The notes under the pieces were generated by a model that saw only the letters and a program-made list of their open reading frames with translations, was not told where the DNA came from and searched no databases. This document shows, piece after piece, positions 8,270-17,248 of a stretch of 64,000 nt of DNA. Origin of the DNA: Rhodoferax sp. (lineage in GTDB: Bacteria; Pseudomonadota; Gammaproteobacteria; Burkholderiales; Burkholderiaceae_C); assembly GCA_029866205.1 (NCBI GenBank), contig JARWZT010000011.1, positions 186,001-250,000 of the forward strand. The letters run 5' to 3'. Every line of letters begins with the position of its first letter. Position 1 is the first letter of the stretch. The translations under genes and the position numbers were made by a program.

Positions 8270-10201
8270 TTAGCCCTTTTTGACTTCCTTGACTTCTGCG
8301 TCGACCACGTTGTCGTCTGCAGCTTGCGCGCCTTCGGCAGGGCCCGCGGCGGCGGCCCCTTGGGCTGCCTCCTTGGCCTGCATGTCAGCGTAGACTTTTT
8401 CGCCCAGCTTCTGGCTCGCTGTCATCAGCGCGGCGCTCTTGGCGGCGATGCCCTCTTTGTCGTCACTCTTGACCACGGCCTCAAGGTCCTTGATGGCCGC
8501 TTCGATCTTCTCTTTTTCTCCCGCGTCCAGTTTGTCGCCGTACTCGGTCAGGCTCTTCTTGACGCTGTGGATATTGGCATCAGCCTCGTTCTTGGTCTGG
8601 ATCAGCTCCAGCTTTTTCTTGTCGTCAGCGGCATTGAGTTCAGCGTCCTTGACCATTTGCTGGATTTCAGCTTCGGTCAGACCCGAGTTGGCCTTGATGG
8701 TGATCTTGTTTTCCTTGCCGGTGCCCTTGTCTTTGGCGCCCACGTGCAAGATGCCGTTGGCGTCAATGTCAAACGACACTTCAATTTGCGGCGTACCGCG
8801 CGCGGCGGGCGCAATGCCCTCGAGGTTGAACTCACCGAGCGACTTGTTGGCCGCGGCCATTTCCCGCTCACCCTGGTACACCTTGATGGTCACCGCGGGC
8901 TGGTTGTCGTCGGCGGTGGAGAAGGTTTGGGCAAATTTGGTTGGGATGGTCGTGTTCTTGGTGATCATCTTGGTCATCACGCCGCCCAGGGTTTCGATAC
9001 CCAAAGACAGGGGGGTGACGTCGAGCAGCAGCACGTCTTTGCGGTCACCGGACAAGACCTGGCCTTGGATCGCGGCGCCCACAGCCACAGCTTCGTCGGG
9101 GTTCACGTCTTTGCGTGGCTCTTTGCCAAACAGTTCCTTGACCTTTTCCTGCACCTTGGGCATGCGGGTCATGCCGCCGACCAAAATCACGTCATGGATG
9201 TCAGCGACGTTAACGCCAGCGTCTTTGATGGCGGTGCGGCAAGGCGCGATGGTGCGCTCGATCAGCTCTTCGACCAGGCTTTCTAGCTTGGCGCGGGTCA
9301 GCTTGATGTTCAGATGTTTTGGGCCGGTGGCGTCTGCTGTGACGTAAGGCAGGTTGATGTCGGTTTGCGAGCTGCTGGAGAGTTCGATTTTCGCTTTCTC
9401 TGCGGCTTCTTTCAGGCGCTGCAGTGCCAGAACGTCTTTGGCCAGATCAACGCCAGACTCTTTCTTGAACTCGGTGATGATGAAGTCGATGATGCGCTGG
9501 TCGAAGTCTTCGCCGCCCAAGAAAGTGTCGCCGTTGGTGGACAACACTTCAAATTGCTTTTCGCCATCGACGTCAGCGATTTCGATGATGGACACGTCGA
9601 ACGTGCCGCCACCCAAGTCATACACCGCAATCTTGCGGTCGCCTTTTTCGTTCTTGTCCAGGCCAAAGGCCAGGGCTGCGGCGGTGGGTTCGTTGATGAT
9701 GCGCTTCACGTCCAGGCCTGCAATGCGGCCAGCGTCTTTCGTGGCTTGGCGCTGCGCGTCGTTGAAGTAGGCCGGCACGGTAATGACCGCTTCGGTCACT
9801 TCTTCGCCGAGGTAGTCTTCGGCGGTTTTCTTCATCTTGCGCAAAATATCAGCGCTGACTTGCTGAGGCGCAAGGCGGTTGCCGCGCACTTCAACCCAGG
9901 CGTCGCCGTTATCAGCAGCGGCGATCTTGTAGGGCATCAGGTCGATGTCCTTCTGCACTTCTTTTTCGGTGAACTTGCGCCCGATCAGGCGTTTGACCGC
10001 GTAAAGCGTATTTTTGGGGTTGGTGACCGACTGGCGCTTGGCCGATGCGCCAACCAACACTTCGCCGTCTTCCTGGTAAGCAATGATCGACGGGGTGGTG
10101 CGCGCGCCTTCGGCGTTTTCAATCACCTTGGGCGTGTTGCCCTCCATGACAGCGACGCAGCTGTTGGTGGTGCCCAAGTCAATACCGATGATTCTTCCCA
10201 T
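8270..10201 (-). CDS. dnaK: chaperone DnaK (Hsp70)
   Basis: 643 residues. The N-terminal ATPase domain begins [15 protein letters not shown], with the [15 protein letters not shown] and [14 protein letters not shown] phosphate loops and VGGMTRMP. The hydrophobic linker DVTPLSLG follows, then the substrate-binding beta domain and helical lid, ending [11 protein letters not shown]. It is the central Hsp70, working with DnaJ and GrpE encoded on either side. ATG 10201 has AGGAG 7 bases upstream. A sigma-32 promoter lies immediately upstream (10241-10269), in addition to the one before grpE, so it can be induced both alone and as part of the operon. Confidence 0.98.
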   Translation of the reverse strand: MGRIIGIDLGTTNSCVAVMEGNTPKVIENAEGARTTPSIIAYQEDGEVLVGASAKRQSVTNPKNTLYAVKRLIGRKFTEKEVQKDIDLMPYKIAAADNGDAWVEVRGNRLAPQQVSADILRKMKKTAEDYLGEEVTEAVITVPAYFNDAQRQATKDAGRIAGLDVKRIINEPTAAALAFGLDKNEKGDRKIAVYDLGGGTFDVSIIEIADVDGEKQFEVLSTNGDTFLGGEDFDQRIIDFIITEFKKESGVDLAKDVLALQRLKEAAEKAKIELSSSSQTDINLPYVTADATGPKHLNIKLTRAKLESLVEELIERTIAPCRTAIKDAGVNVADIHDVILVGGMTRMPKVQEKVKELFGKEPRKDVNPDEAVAVGAAIQGQVLSGDRKDVLLLDVTPLSLGIETLGGVMTKMITKNTTIPTKFAQTFSTADDNQPAVTIKVYQGEREMAAANKSLGEFNLEGIAPAARGTPQIEVSFDIDANGILHVGAKDKGTGKENKITIKANSGLTEAEIQQMVKDAELNAADDKKKLELIQTKNEADANIHSVKKSLTEYGDKLDAGEKEKIEAAIKDLEAVVKSDDKEGIAAKSAALMTASQKLGEKVYADMQAKEAAQGAAAAGPAEGAQAADDNVVDAEVKEVKKG

Positions 10202-10240
10202 GATGGAACTCCTGCTGATTCAAAAAATTGGATAAAAGTC

Positions 10241-10269
10241 AGATAGGGACGCTGCGGGACTATTTCAAG
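10241..10269 (-). promoter_or_regulatory. dnaK: sigma-32 (RpoH) promoter of dnaK
   Basis: Minus-strand CTTGAAA (10269-10263), 14-base spacer, CCCTATCT (10248-10241). This matches the RpoH consensus CTTGAAA-N11-16-CCCCATnT with one mismatch. It lies between the grpE stop and dnaK. A hairpin (CAGCCCC/GGGGCTG, 10275-10306) spans the grpE stop just upstream. Confidence 0.75.
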
Positions 10270-10292
10270 TACCCCAGCCCCGTTGAAAAGCG

Positions 10293-10841
10293 CTATTTGG
10301 GGGCTGAAACCGTGACCAAAGCGGGCCGTAGCACGCGTTCAGCAATGAGATAGCCTTTTTGCAGCACGGTCACCACGGTGTTGGCGTCCAGGTCGGACGG
10401 CACCACACTGATTGCCTGGTGGTGGTGGGGGTCAAATTTGGTGCCCGCGGCCGGGTTGATGGCGATCACTTTGTTGCGCTCCAGCGCGGCGATCAATTGG
10501 CGCAGCGTGGCCTGCGCGCCTTCGTTGATTTGCTCGACAGTGGCGTCCTTGATGGCCAGACCGGCTTCCAGGCTGTCGGCCACGGGCAGCAGGCTTTCGG
10601 CAAAACTCTCAAGCGCAAATTTGCGTGCCTTGGAGACTTCCTCTTCCGCCCGACGGCGGGCATTCTCGGCATCGGCCTTGGCCCGCAGGAATTGGTCAGC
10701 CAAATCGGCAGACTTGGCTTGCAGCAGGGCCAAATCAGTCTGTGCCTGGGCCAATTGCTCGGATTCCGTGAGGGGCGCGGGCGCGGCGCCTTCGGGTTGG
10801 TCAGCAGAAGTGGGGGGCTGGGTGGATGCGTTGTCGGACAT
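10293..10841 (-). CDS. grpE: nucleotide exchange factor GrpE
   Basis: 182 residues. A low-complexity acidic/Pro-rich N-terminus is followed by a long coiled coil (residues about 45-100, [20 protein letters not shown]) and the beta domain with [10 protein letters not shown] and [21 protein letters not shown], the GrpE signature. It releases ADP from DnaK. ATG 10841 (MSDNAST) is chosen; a 36-codon upstream extension has the composition of untranslated DNA and would run into the heat-shock promoter. It is the first gene of the grpE-dnaK-dnaJ group. Confidence 0.95.
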   Translation of the reverse strand: MSDNASTQPPTSADQPEGAAPAPLTESEQLAQAQTDLALLQAKSADLADQFLRAKADAENARRRAEEEVSKARKFALESFAESLLPVADSLEAGLAIKDATVEQINEGAQATLRQLIAALERNKVIAINPAAGTKFDPHHHQAISVVPSDLDANTVVTVLQKGYLIAERVLRPALVTVSAPK

Positions 10842-10898
10842 GGCGTTTCGGAAAAAAGCGAAAGGATGGGAGAGGTGACGTAAAAAGTCTGGCCTGTA

Positions 10899-10925
10899 AT
10901 TGGGGCGAGCGCGCACCATTTCAAG
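10899..10925 (-). promoter_or_regulatory. grpE: sigma-32 (RpoH) promoter of grpE
   Basis: Minus-strand CTTGAAA (10925-10919), 13-base spacer, CCCCAATT (10905 to 10898). Both elements are near-perfect matches to the heat-shock sigma factor consensus. The -35 lies in the loop of a perfect inverted repeat, GCGCACC (10911-10917) and GGTGCGC (10926-10932). Confidence 0.85.
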
Positions 10926-10957
10926 GGTGCGCGTCCACCACTGCCGCATGGGACGCC

Positions 10958-11305
10958 TCAGGTGCTCAACAGTTCGACGTCAAATTTCAGGGTCGCATTG
11001 GGTGGAATCACGCCGCCCGCACCGCGTGCGCCGTAACCCAAAGACGCGGGAATGATCAAGGTGCGGCTACCGCCGACCTTCATGCCGGCTACGCCTTCGT
11101 CCCAGCCCTGAATGACCTGGCCGGCGCCCAGACGAAAGACAAAGGGGTCGTTGCGGTCTTTGCTGGAATCGAATTTGGCGCCTTGTTCGCCGTCGTTGAA
11201 AAGCCAGCCGGTGTAGTGCACGGTGACGTTTTTTCCAACGATGGCGAGCTCGCCTTCGCCTACGACGGTGTCAAGGTATTGGAGGCCAGAGTTGGAGGTT
11301 TGCAT
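10958..11305 (-). CDS. FKBP-type peptidyl-prolyl cis-trans isomerase
   Basis: 115 residues, a single FKBP domain with no signal peptide, so cytosolic. Signature segments are [42 protein letters not shown] (positions about 45-75) and the terminal [24 protein letters not shown], which contain the usual aromatic pocket residues (Tyr, Phe, Trp). It catalyses proline isomerisation and may aid folding alongside the chaperones encoded next to it. ATG 11305 has AAGGA 7 bases upstream. It is minus-strand, between the HxlR-like gene and grpE. Confidence 0.93.
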   Translation of the reverse strand: MQTSNSGLQYLDTVVGEGELAIVGKNVTVHYTGWLFNDGEQGAKFDSSKDRNDPFVFRLGAGQVIQGWDEGVAGMKVGGSRTLIIPASLGYGARGAGGVIPPNATLKFDVELLST

Positions 11306-11355
11306 GGAAAAATCCTTTGATTACAGAGAGATACAGGAGAGTGAACAGAGAAAAT

Positions 11356-11673
11356 TCAGGGGGCTGGCGGCAGGCTGCCGACCCATTTGGCGGCAAAGCT
11401 TTGCAGGTCGCCCAAGCGCTCGAGCAGCTCGGCGCCCAGCGCGGTGCGGGTATAGCCCTCGCCATCGTGGGTCAGCAAGCCCGCAGCGCGCAATTCTTTG
11501 ATGCGGGTGTTCAGGGTGTTGGGTGTGATGCCGCCCACCGAGTCTTGCAGCAGCCGAAAAGTCTGCGATTGACCATCGCGCAGCGCCCAAAGCACCCGGA
11601 TGGCGTAGCGCGACTCCAGCAGGCTCAGCAACTGGCCCACAACGTGGCTGGCGTTCGGCGATACAAGAGGCAT
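11356..11673 (-). CDS. HxlR-like winged-helix regulator
   Basis: A 105-residue winged-helix protein. The order of elements is that of HxlR/MarR-like small regulators: an N-terminal helix (HVVGQLLSLLESRYAIRVLWAL), an HTH (FRLLQDSVGGITPNTLNTRIKEL) and a wing (GLLTHDGEGYTRTALG). HxlR proteins often carry an N-terminal redox cysteine; none is present here, so thiol sensing is unlikely. It sits between aroE and the FKBP gene on the same strand. It may bind DNA as a dimer; its target cannot be deduced. Confidence 0.7.
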   Translation of the reverse strand: MPLVSPNASHVVGQLLSLLESRYAIRVLWALRDGQSQTFRLLQDSVGGITPNTLNTRIKELRAAGLLTHDGEGYTRTALGAELLERLGDLQSFAAKWVGSLPPAP

Positions 11674-11700
11674 GGCGGGTAAGCAGGCGAAAACTGCGCT

Positions 11701-12558
11701 TCACAAAGTTGCTTGCACTTTGCTCAGCAGCGATTGCGAGGCATCGGGCAAGACCCCAAACCACGATTCAAACGCCGGACGCGCCTGGTGAATCAGCATG
11801 CCCAGGCCATAGGCCACCGGATTGCCGCGCGCCACAGCGGCGACCAGCAGGGGCGTGAGGCGTGGCACATACACAATGTCGGACACCAGCGCCTGGGTTG
11901 GCAGGGCGTCCAGCGCGAGGTCCAGGGCGGGCTCGCCATGCATGCCTTGGTTGGTGGTATTGACCAGCAAGGCAACACCCGACAGCGCTTGTGCGCGTTC
12001 GCCCCAAGGAACCAGTTGCACCTGCTTGCCGAAGTCGTGGGCGATGGCCTGCGCCTTGTCGGCGCTGCGGTTGCAAAGTCGAACCTCTGGGGCGCCCGCG
12101 TCCAGCAGGGCGGCCACGACCGCACGGGCCGCGCCGCCTGCACCCACCACCATGGCGGGTCCGGCATCAGCGCGCCATGCGGGCTGCGCCTCGCGCAGGC
12201 TGTGTAGGTAGCCATAGGCGTCGGTGTTTTTGCCCGTCAGGCTGCCGTCTTTTTCCACCACCACCGTGTTGATGGCACCGATACGCTGCGCCAGCGCTTC
12301 CACCCGATCCACCAGCGCCAATGCGGCGACCTTGTGCGGGATCGTGAGGTTGCAGCCTGCAAAGCCCAGTTTGGGAAGACTGCGCAGTGCAGACTCCAAG
12401 TGCTGGGGCTGCACCGGCAGCTGCACATAGGCGCCACGCAGGCCGTATTGCGCAATCCAGTGGCTGTGGATCAGCGGCGAGCGCGAATGGGCGACCGGCC
12501 AGCCCATGATCCCGGCCAACACGTAGGGCGCTTCTGCGGCGAGGGCTTTTTCAGCCAC
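11701..12558 (-). CDS. aroE: shikimate dehydrogenase
   Basis: 285 residues. It has the substrate-binding N-terminus (GWPVAHSRSP, NLTIPHK with the catalytic Lys, GAINTVV, NTDAYG) and a Rossmann NADP domain (VVGAGGAARAVVAALLDAG, CNRSADKA), ending YGLGMLIHQARPAFESWFG. It reduces 3-dehydroshikimate to shikimate in aromatic amino-acid synthesis. The start is taken as GTG 12558, 4 bases after the rpoD stop; a longer frame to 12639 would run 27 codons into rpoD and has no family counterpart. It is probably co-transcribed with rpoD. Confidence 0.92.
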   Translation of the reverse strand: MAEKALAAEAPYVLAGIMGWPVAHSRSPLIHSHWIAQYGLRGAYVQLPVQPQHLESALRSLPKLGFAGCNLTIPHKVAALALVDRVEALAQRIGAINTVVVEKDGSLTGKNTDAYGYLHSLREAQPAWRADAGPAMVVGAGGAARAVVAALLDAGAPEVRLCNRSADKAQAIAHDFGKQVQLVPWGERAQALSGVALLVNTTNQGMHGEPALDLALDALPTQALVSDIVYVPRLTPLLVAAVARGNPVAYGLGMLIHQARPAFESWFGVLPDASQSLLSKVQATL

Positions 12559-12562
12559 GGCG

Positions 12563-15031
12563 TTACAGCGTGTCGGTGAAGCTGCGCAGCTTGTCGCTGC
12601 GGCTGGGGTGCTTGAGCTTGCGCAGCGCCTTGGCCTCAATTTGGCGGATGCGCTCGCGCGTCACATCAAACTGTTTGCCCACTTCTTCAAGGGTATGGTC
12701 GCTGGCCATTTCGATGCCAAAGCGCATACGCAGCACCTTGGCCTCGCGCGGCGTGAGGCTGTCCAAAATGTCCTTGACCACATCACGCAAGCCTGCCTGC
12801 ATGGCGGCTTCCATGGGCGCGGTGTTGGCACCGTCTTCAATAAAGTCGCCCAAGTGGCTGTCGTCGTCGTCACCGATGGGTGTTTCCATGGAAATCGGCT
12901 CTTTGGCGATTTTCATGATCTTGCGGATCTTGTCCTCAGGAATCTCCATCCGCTCAGCCAACACGCTGGCATCGGGTTCAAAGCCAAACTCCTGCAGGTG
13001 CTGGCGGCTGATGCGGTTCATCTTGTTGATGGTCTCGATCATGTGCACCGGAATGCGGATGGTGCGCGCCTGATCCGCGATGGAGCGGGTAATCGCCTGG
13101 CGAATCCACCAGGTGGCGTACGTGGAGAACTTGTAACCCCGGCGGTATTCAAACTTGTCCACCGCTTTCATCAGACCGATGTTGCCTTCCTGGATCAGGT
13201 CCAGGAACTGCAGGCCGCGGTTGGTGTACTTCTTGGCAATGGAGATGACCAGGCGCAAATTGGCCTCAATCATTTCTTTCTTGGCCGCGCGACTGGACGC
13301 CTCGCCCTGGTTCATGCGCTTGTTGATGTCCTTGAGCAAGTCCAGCGGCACCACCACATTTTTTTGCAGGTCGGTCAGTTTTTGCTGAATGTCTTGCACC
13401 GGCGGAATGTTGCGCGCCATTACCGTGCTCCACGGCTTGCCCGCAGCGGCTTGCTTTTCGATCCATTTCAGGTTGAGCAGCTGGCTCGCAACCTTGTTGC
13501 CGTTTTTGTCACGGCCGCTGAAGTCAGCAATGAAGTTTTCTTGGCTGTAGCCGCATTTGTCCACAATGATGCGGCGCAGTTCGCGCTCTTTTTTGCGGAT
13601 GTCATCGACCTGGCCGCGCACCATGTCACAGAGCTTTTCGATCGCTTTGGCGGTAAAGCGGATCGTCATCAGCTCTTCGCTGAGCAGCTTTTGCGTCTTC
13701 ATGTAGCTAGGCGAACCATGGCCTTCTTTGTCGTAGATGGCATGCATCTTTTCGAACAGCTCACGCAGATGGTCAAAGCGGACCATGGCTTCGCGTTTGA
13801 GTTCTTCGAGTTTCTTGGTCAGTGCTTTGGAGCCGCCTTTGCCGTCGTCGTCATCGTCGGCGTCAAATTCGTCAAAGTCTTCTTCGGCCACGTAGTCATC
13901 GGCCTCGTTGGGGTTGGAGAAGCCGTCCACGATGGTGGTGATCACCACTTTGCCTTCGCGGATTTCCTCGCCCAGGCGCAGGATTTCGGCAATCGTGGCG
14001 GGCGAGCCAGAAATCGCCTCCATCATCGCCATCAGGCCGCCTTCAATGCGCTTGGCGATCTCGATCTCGCCTTCGCGGGTCAGCAACTCGACGGTGCCCA
14101 TTTCACGCATGTACATGCGAACCGGGTCGGTGGTTCTGCCAAATTCGCTGTCCACGGTCGATAGAGCCGCTTCTGCCTCTTCTTCGGCTTCGGCTTCGGT
14201 GGCGGCGGTGGCCACGTTGTTGTTGAGCAACAAGGTTTCCGCATCTGGCGTTTGCTCGTAGACCGCCACGCCCATGTCGTTGAGCATGGAAATGACGACC
14301 TCGAGGGTTTCTGCGTCCACCAGTTTTCCGGGCAGATGGTCGGAAATCTCGCCGTGGGTCAGGTAGCCGCGGGTGCGACCAAGTTTGATCAGGGCAACAA
14401 ACGCCAGACGGCGCTTGGTTTTTTCTTCTTCGGACAGGATGGTCTCTTCCAGTCCGAACTCTTTCATCAGCGCCCGCTCTTTGGCCTTGCTGATTTTCAT
14501 GCGCAGGGGTTTGACCTTTTCACCGGTCGCACTGACCACCGGTTCCGCTTCGAGTTCGGCTTCAATGTCCGACAGATCGGCGTCCTCGGCGCTTGCGGCC
14601 GGTTTGGCCTTTGCCTTGGCGGTGGTTTTTGCGGCAGTTTTTGCGGCAGGTTTGGCAGCAGTCTTGGCCGGTGCGCTTGCCGGCGGCTTTTCAGTGCTCT
14701 TGTCGGCAGACTTGGCGGCCGGTTTGGCGGCGCCCGCCTTCGCTGCCGGGGCGGCCTTTGTAGCGGGGGCTGGTGCGGGTGCTGCAACCGCCTTGGCTGC
14801 AGCCTTGGCCGGCGTTTTAGCTTTGGAGGGTTTGCTCTGGTTCAGCAGCGCGTCGGCAGCAGCCTGGAGTTCGGCTTTGGAAGGGGACACAGGTTTCACT
14901 TTCTTCGGGGGGACGGCAGGCGCTGCAGCCACGGGCGCTTTGGCGCTCGGCTTTGCGGCAGGCTTGGCTGGCGTCTTGGCGGCAACTTTGGCTGCGGGCT
15001 GAGCGGACTTGGCAGATTTGGATGCGGGCAT
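12563..15031 (-). CDS. rpoD: RNA polymerase primary sigma factor RpoD (sigma-70)
   Basis: 822 residues, long for the family. Residues 1 to about 150 are an Ala/Lys/Pro-rich low-complexity extension with histone-H1-like AKPAAK repeats. Next come region 1.1, region 1.2 ([19 protein letters not shown]), a non-conserved acidic insert ([11 protein letters not shown]), region 2 ([13 protein letters not shown] core, [15 protein letters not shown]), region 3 and region 4 ([20 protein letters not shown] helix-turn-helix). It directs RNA polymerase to housekeeping promoters. ATG 15031 is preferred over ATG 15049 because an AAGG site lies 8 bases before it. Confidence 0.96.
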   Translation of the reverse strand: MPASKSAKSAQPAAKVAAKTPAKPAAKPSAKAPVAAAPAVPPKKVKPVSPSKAELQAAADALLNQSKPSKAKTPAKAAAKAVAAPAPAPATKAAPAAKAGAAKPAAKSADKSTEKPPASAPAKTAAKPAAKTAAKTTAKAKAKPAASAEDADLSDIEAELEAEPVVSATGEKVKPLRMKISKAKERALMKEFGLEETILSEEEKTKRRLAFVALIKLGRTRGYLTHGEISDHLPGKLVDAETLEVVISMLNDMGVAVYEQTPDAETLLLNNNVATAATEAEAEEEAEAALSTVDSEFGRTTDPVRMYMREMGTVELLTREGEIEIAKRIEGGLMAMMEAISGSPATIAEILRLGEEIREGKVVITTIVDGFSNPNEADDYVAEEDFDEFDADDDDDGKGGSKALTKKLEELKREAMVRFDHLRELFEKMHAIYDKEGHGSPSYMKTQKLLSEELMTIRFTAKAIEKLCDMVRGQVDDIRKKERELRRIIVDKCGYSQENFIADFSGRDKNGNKVASQLLNLKWIEKQAAAGKPWSTVMARNIPPVQDIQQKLTDLQKNVVVPLDLLKDINKRMNQGEASSRAAKKEMIEANLRLVISIAKKYTNRGLQFLDLIQEGNIGLMKAVDKFEYRRGYKFSTYATWWIRQAITRSIADQARTIRIPVHMIETINKMNRISRQHLQEFGFEPDASVLAERMEIPEDKIRKIMKIAKEPISMETPIGDDDDSHLGDFIEDGANTAPMEAAMQAGLRDVVKDILDSLTPREAKVLRMRFGIEMASDHTLEEVGKQFDVTRERIRQIEAKALRKLKHPSRSDKLRSFTDTL

Positions 15032-15264
15032 AGTGAACCTTGGAACCACAAAAAAACAAACGAATCAGACAGCGGCCACCGGATTGAACAGGTAAGGCGC
15101 CTGGGGCGAACAACAAATGGGAGCGAGGGGGAGAAATTCAACCAGCAAGATGTACGGGCGAACATTTGGTTTGCAGTCCTTGCGGTCGGGTGGCCTGGTG
15201 ATCGGTGTCACTGCGTGGCCGGGAGTCCGGAGGTGCTGCTGTCGCTCTTGCCGATAAAAAACGG

Positions 15265-15270
15265 ATTATA
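15265..15270 (-). promoter_or_regulatory. rpoD: candidate -10 element of an rpoD promoter
   Basis: Minus-strand TATAAT at 15270-15265 overlaps the dnaG stop codon. No convincing -35 is seen at 17 bases (a CTGAAA lies 19 bases away). The 234-base gap between dnaG and rpoD holds no gene and would supply a leader for rpoD. Confidence 0.35.
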
Positions 15271-17203
15271 CCTTTTCGGACAATGTTTTTTTCAGCGCAT
15301 CAAGTCGTGCTGCCAAAGTCGCACGGCGATCTTTCATGGTGCGGTAGCGTTGGCTGACGTCTGCGTCCGGTGGCAAAGCGGCAATTTGCTGCATTTCCGC
15401 GTCAATGCGGTCGATGGCCAGGCGCAGCAAGACGTCCTGCAGTTCCATCGCGGAATCGTCGTTGGGATCGGGTGTTGCTGCAGCCTCGGCCATCAGGCGC
15501 AGCGCCAGGGCCTCAAAGGGCTGGTTGGTCGCCTCAGACCGCAAGGCGTTCCAGGTGAGGGGCCCATGTTCGTGCAACTGGGTTTCCAGCCAGACAAACA
15601 GGGTGCCGTGGGGCTCTGGCAATTCGCACAGCATGGCGTGGTCTTCACCGGAGAGCGTTTCCCAGAACTGGCTGTGTCCCAACAGGATGCGGGTGGCGTG
15701 GTCGGCGCGGCTGGCCGGGCGGGCGCGGCCGCCCAATCGGCTGCGCGGGGCGCTGGACCGGGGACCATAGCCACCGCTGCGCGGCGTGTCGGGGTCAGCA
15801 AAGTGCGAATAGCTGCTGGACGGTCCGGCCTCGAAGCCTGCGCTGCGGTCCGGCGAGCGCCGCGCGCGAGCGCCATCTTTGCTGGTGGCGCGGGCGGGGG
15901 GCATCCAGAGCTCGCTCAATTCCCGCCCCGTGAGTTGCACCAGGTCAGCGATTTCGGCCAACAATTGCAGCTTGAGCGCACCATCGGGCAGCTGCATCCA
16001 CAGGGGCTTGGCGTTGCTGGAGAGGTGGGCACGGCCCTCAGCCGTGTTCAGATCGCAGCCCTCGCTGGCCGACTCCACCAGGAAACGGCTCAAAGGCGTT
16101 GCCTGCTTGACGTACTCGGAAAACGCTTCGGCGCCGTGCGCGCGAATAAAGCTGTCGGGATCATCTTCAGCGGGCAAAAACAGGAATTTGATGCTGCGCA
16201 CATCGGTGGCAAAGGCCAGCGCGCCGTCGAGTGCCTTGCGCGCGGCGCGCCGTCCGGCGCTGTCGCCGTCAAAACTGAAGACCACCGCATCGGTAAACCG
16301 AAACAGCTTTTGCACGTGGTCGTTGGTGCAGGCGGTACCGAGCGTGGCCACGGCATTGGGAAAACCCAGCTGCGCCAGCGCCACTACGTCCATATAGCCT
16401 TCGGTGACCAGGGCGTAGCCTTTGTCACGCAAATGGGCGCGGGCCTCAAACAGGCCGTAGAGCTCCCGGCCCTTGCTGAAGACCGGCGTTTCGGGGGAGT
16501 TGAGGTATTTGGGCTTTTCGTCGCCGAGGACCCTGCCGCCGAAGCCGATGCATTCGCCTTTGATGTTGCGGATCGGAAACATGATGCGGTCGCGAAAGCG
16601 GTCGTAGCGTTTTTCTTCGGTACTGCCTTCGTCCACGTTGCTGATCACCAAACCACTTTCCACCAGCAGGGGGTCGTCGTAGCTGGCAAAGACACTGGCC
16701 AGACTGCGCCAACCCTCGGGTGCGTAGCCCAGGCCAAACTGCTTGGCGATATCACCCGACAGGCCGCGCCCTTTGAGGTAGGCCACTGCGCGTGGGGCAT
16801 CTTTGAGCTGGCGGCGATAGGCGCTGCTGGCTTTTTCGAGCACGCTGGTGAGGGTGTGTTGCTTTTCTTTTTGCTCCTTGGCGCGGGCCCGGTCTTGCGG
16901 CGAGGCTTCGTCCTCGGGCACTTGCATGCCGTACTGTTGCGCCAGGTCCTGCACCGCTTCGACGAAGCTCATGCCTGCGTGGTCCATCAAAAAGCCGATG
17001 GCGTTGCCGTTTTTTCCACAGCCGAAGCAATGGTAAAACTGCTTGGTGGGACTGACCGAAAAGGACGGCGATTTTTCGCCATGGAAGGGGCAGAGGCCCA
17101 TGAAATTGGCACCACCCTTTTTGAGCTGCACATACCGTCCGACGATATCCACCACGTCGGCGCGGGCAATCAGCTCTTGGATAAAGGTTTGCGGTATCGC
17201 CAT
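15266..17203 (-). CDS. dnaG: DNA primase
   Basis: 645 residues. An N-terminal CHC2-type zinc finger (CPFHGEKSPSFSV, HCFGCGKNGN) is followed by the catalytic core (EGYMDVVAL with the Toprim Glu, FSFDGDSAGRRAA with the Asp pair) and a C-terminal DnaB-interacting region after a variable Arg/Ser-rich linker (about 435-500). It synthesises RNA primers at the replication fork. The usual macromolecular-synthesis partner rpsU is not next to it here; a gamma-glutamyltransferase lies upstream and rpoD downstream, both on the same strand. Confidence 0.96.
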   Translation of the reverse strand: MAIPQTFIQELIARADVVDIVGRYVQLKKGGANFMGLCPFHGEKSPSFSVSPTKQFYHCFGCGKNGNAIGFLMDHAGMSFVEAVQDLAQQYGMQVPEDEASPQDRARAKEQKEKQHTLTSVLEKASSAYRRQLKDAPRAVAYLKGRGLSGDIAKQFGLGYAPEGWRSLASVFASYDDPLLVESGLVISNVDEGSTEEKRYDRFRDRIMFPIRNIKGECIGFGGRVLGDEKPKYLNSPETPVFSKGRELYGLFEARAHLRDKGYALVTEGYMDVVALAQLGFPNAVATLGTACTNDHVQKLFRFTDAVVFSFDGDSAGRRAARKALDGALAFATDVRSIKFLFLPAEDDPDSFIRAHGAEAFSEYVKQATPLSRFLVESASEGCDLNTAEGRAHLSSNAKPLWMQLPDGALKLQLLAEIADLVQLTGRELSELWMPPARATSKDGARARRSPDRSAGFEAGPSSSYSHFADPDTPRSGGYGPRSSAPRSRLGGRARPASRADHATRILLGHSQFWETLSGEDHAMLCELPEPHGTLFVWLETQLHEHGPLTWNALRSEATNQPFEALALRLMAEAAATPDPNDDSAMELQDVLLRLAIDRIDAEMQQIAALPPDADVSQRYRTMKDRRATLAARLDALKKTLSEKV

Positions 17204-17248
17204 GGGCGCATTGTAGAAGTCGGCTTTTTGGGCCGGCTGCGCCGGGGA

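Noticed and set aside
10275..10306. Rho-independent terminator between grpE and dnaK
   Set aside because: The CAGCCCC/GGGGCTG stem has no T-run on the minus strand and spans the grpE stop; at most an attenuating hairpin.
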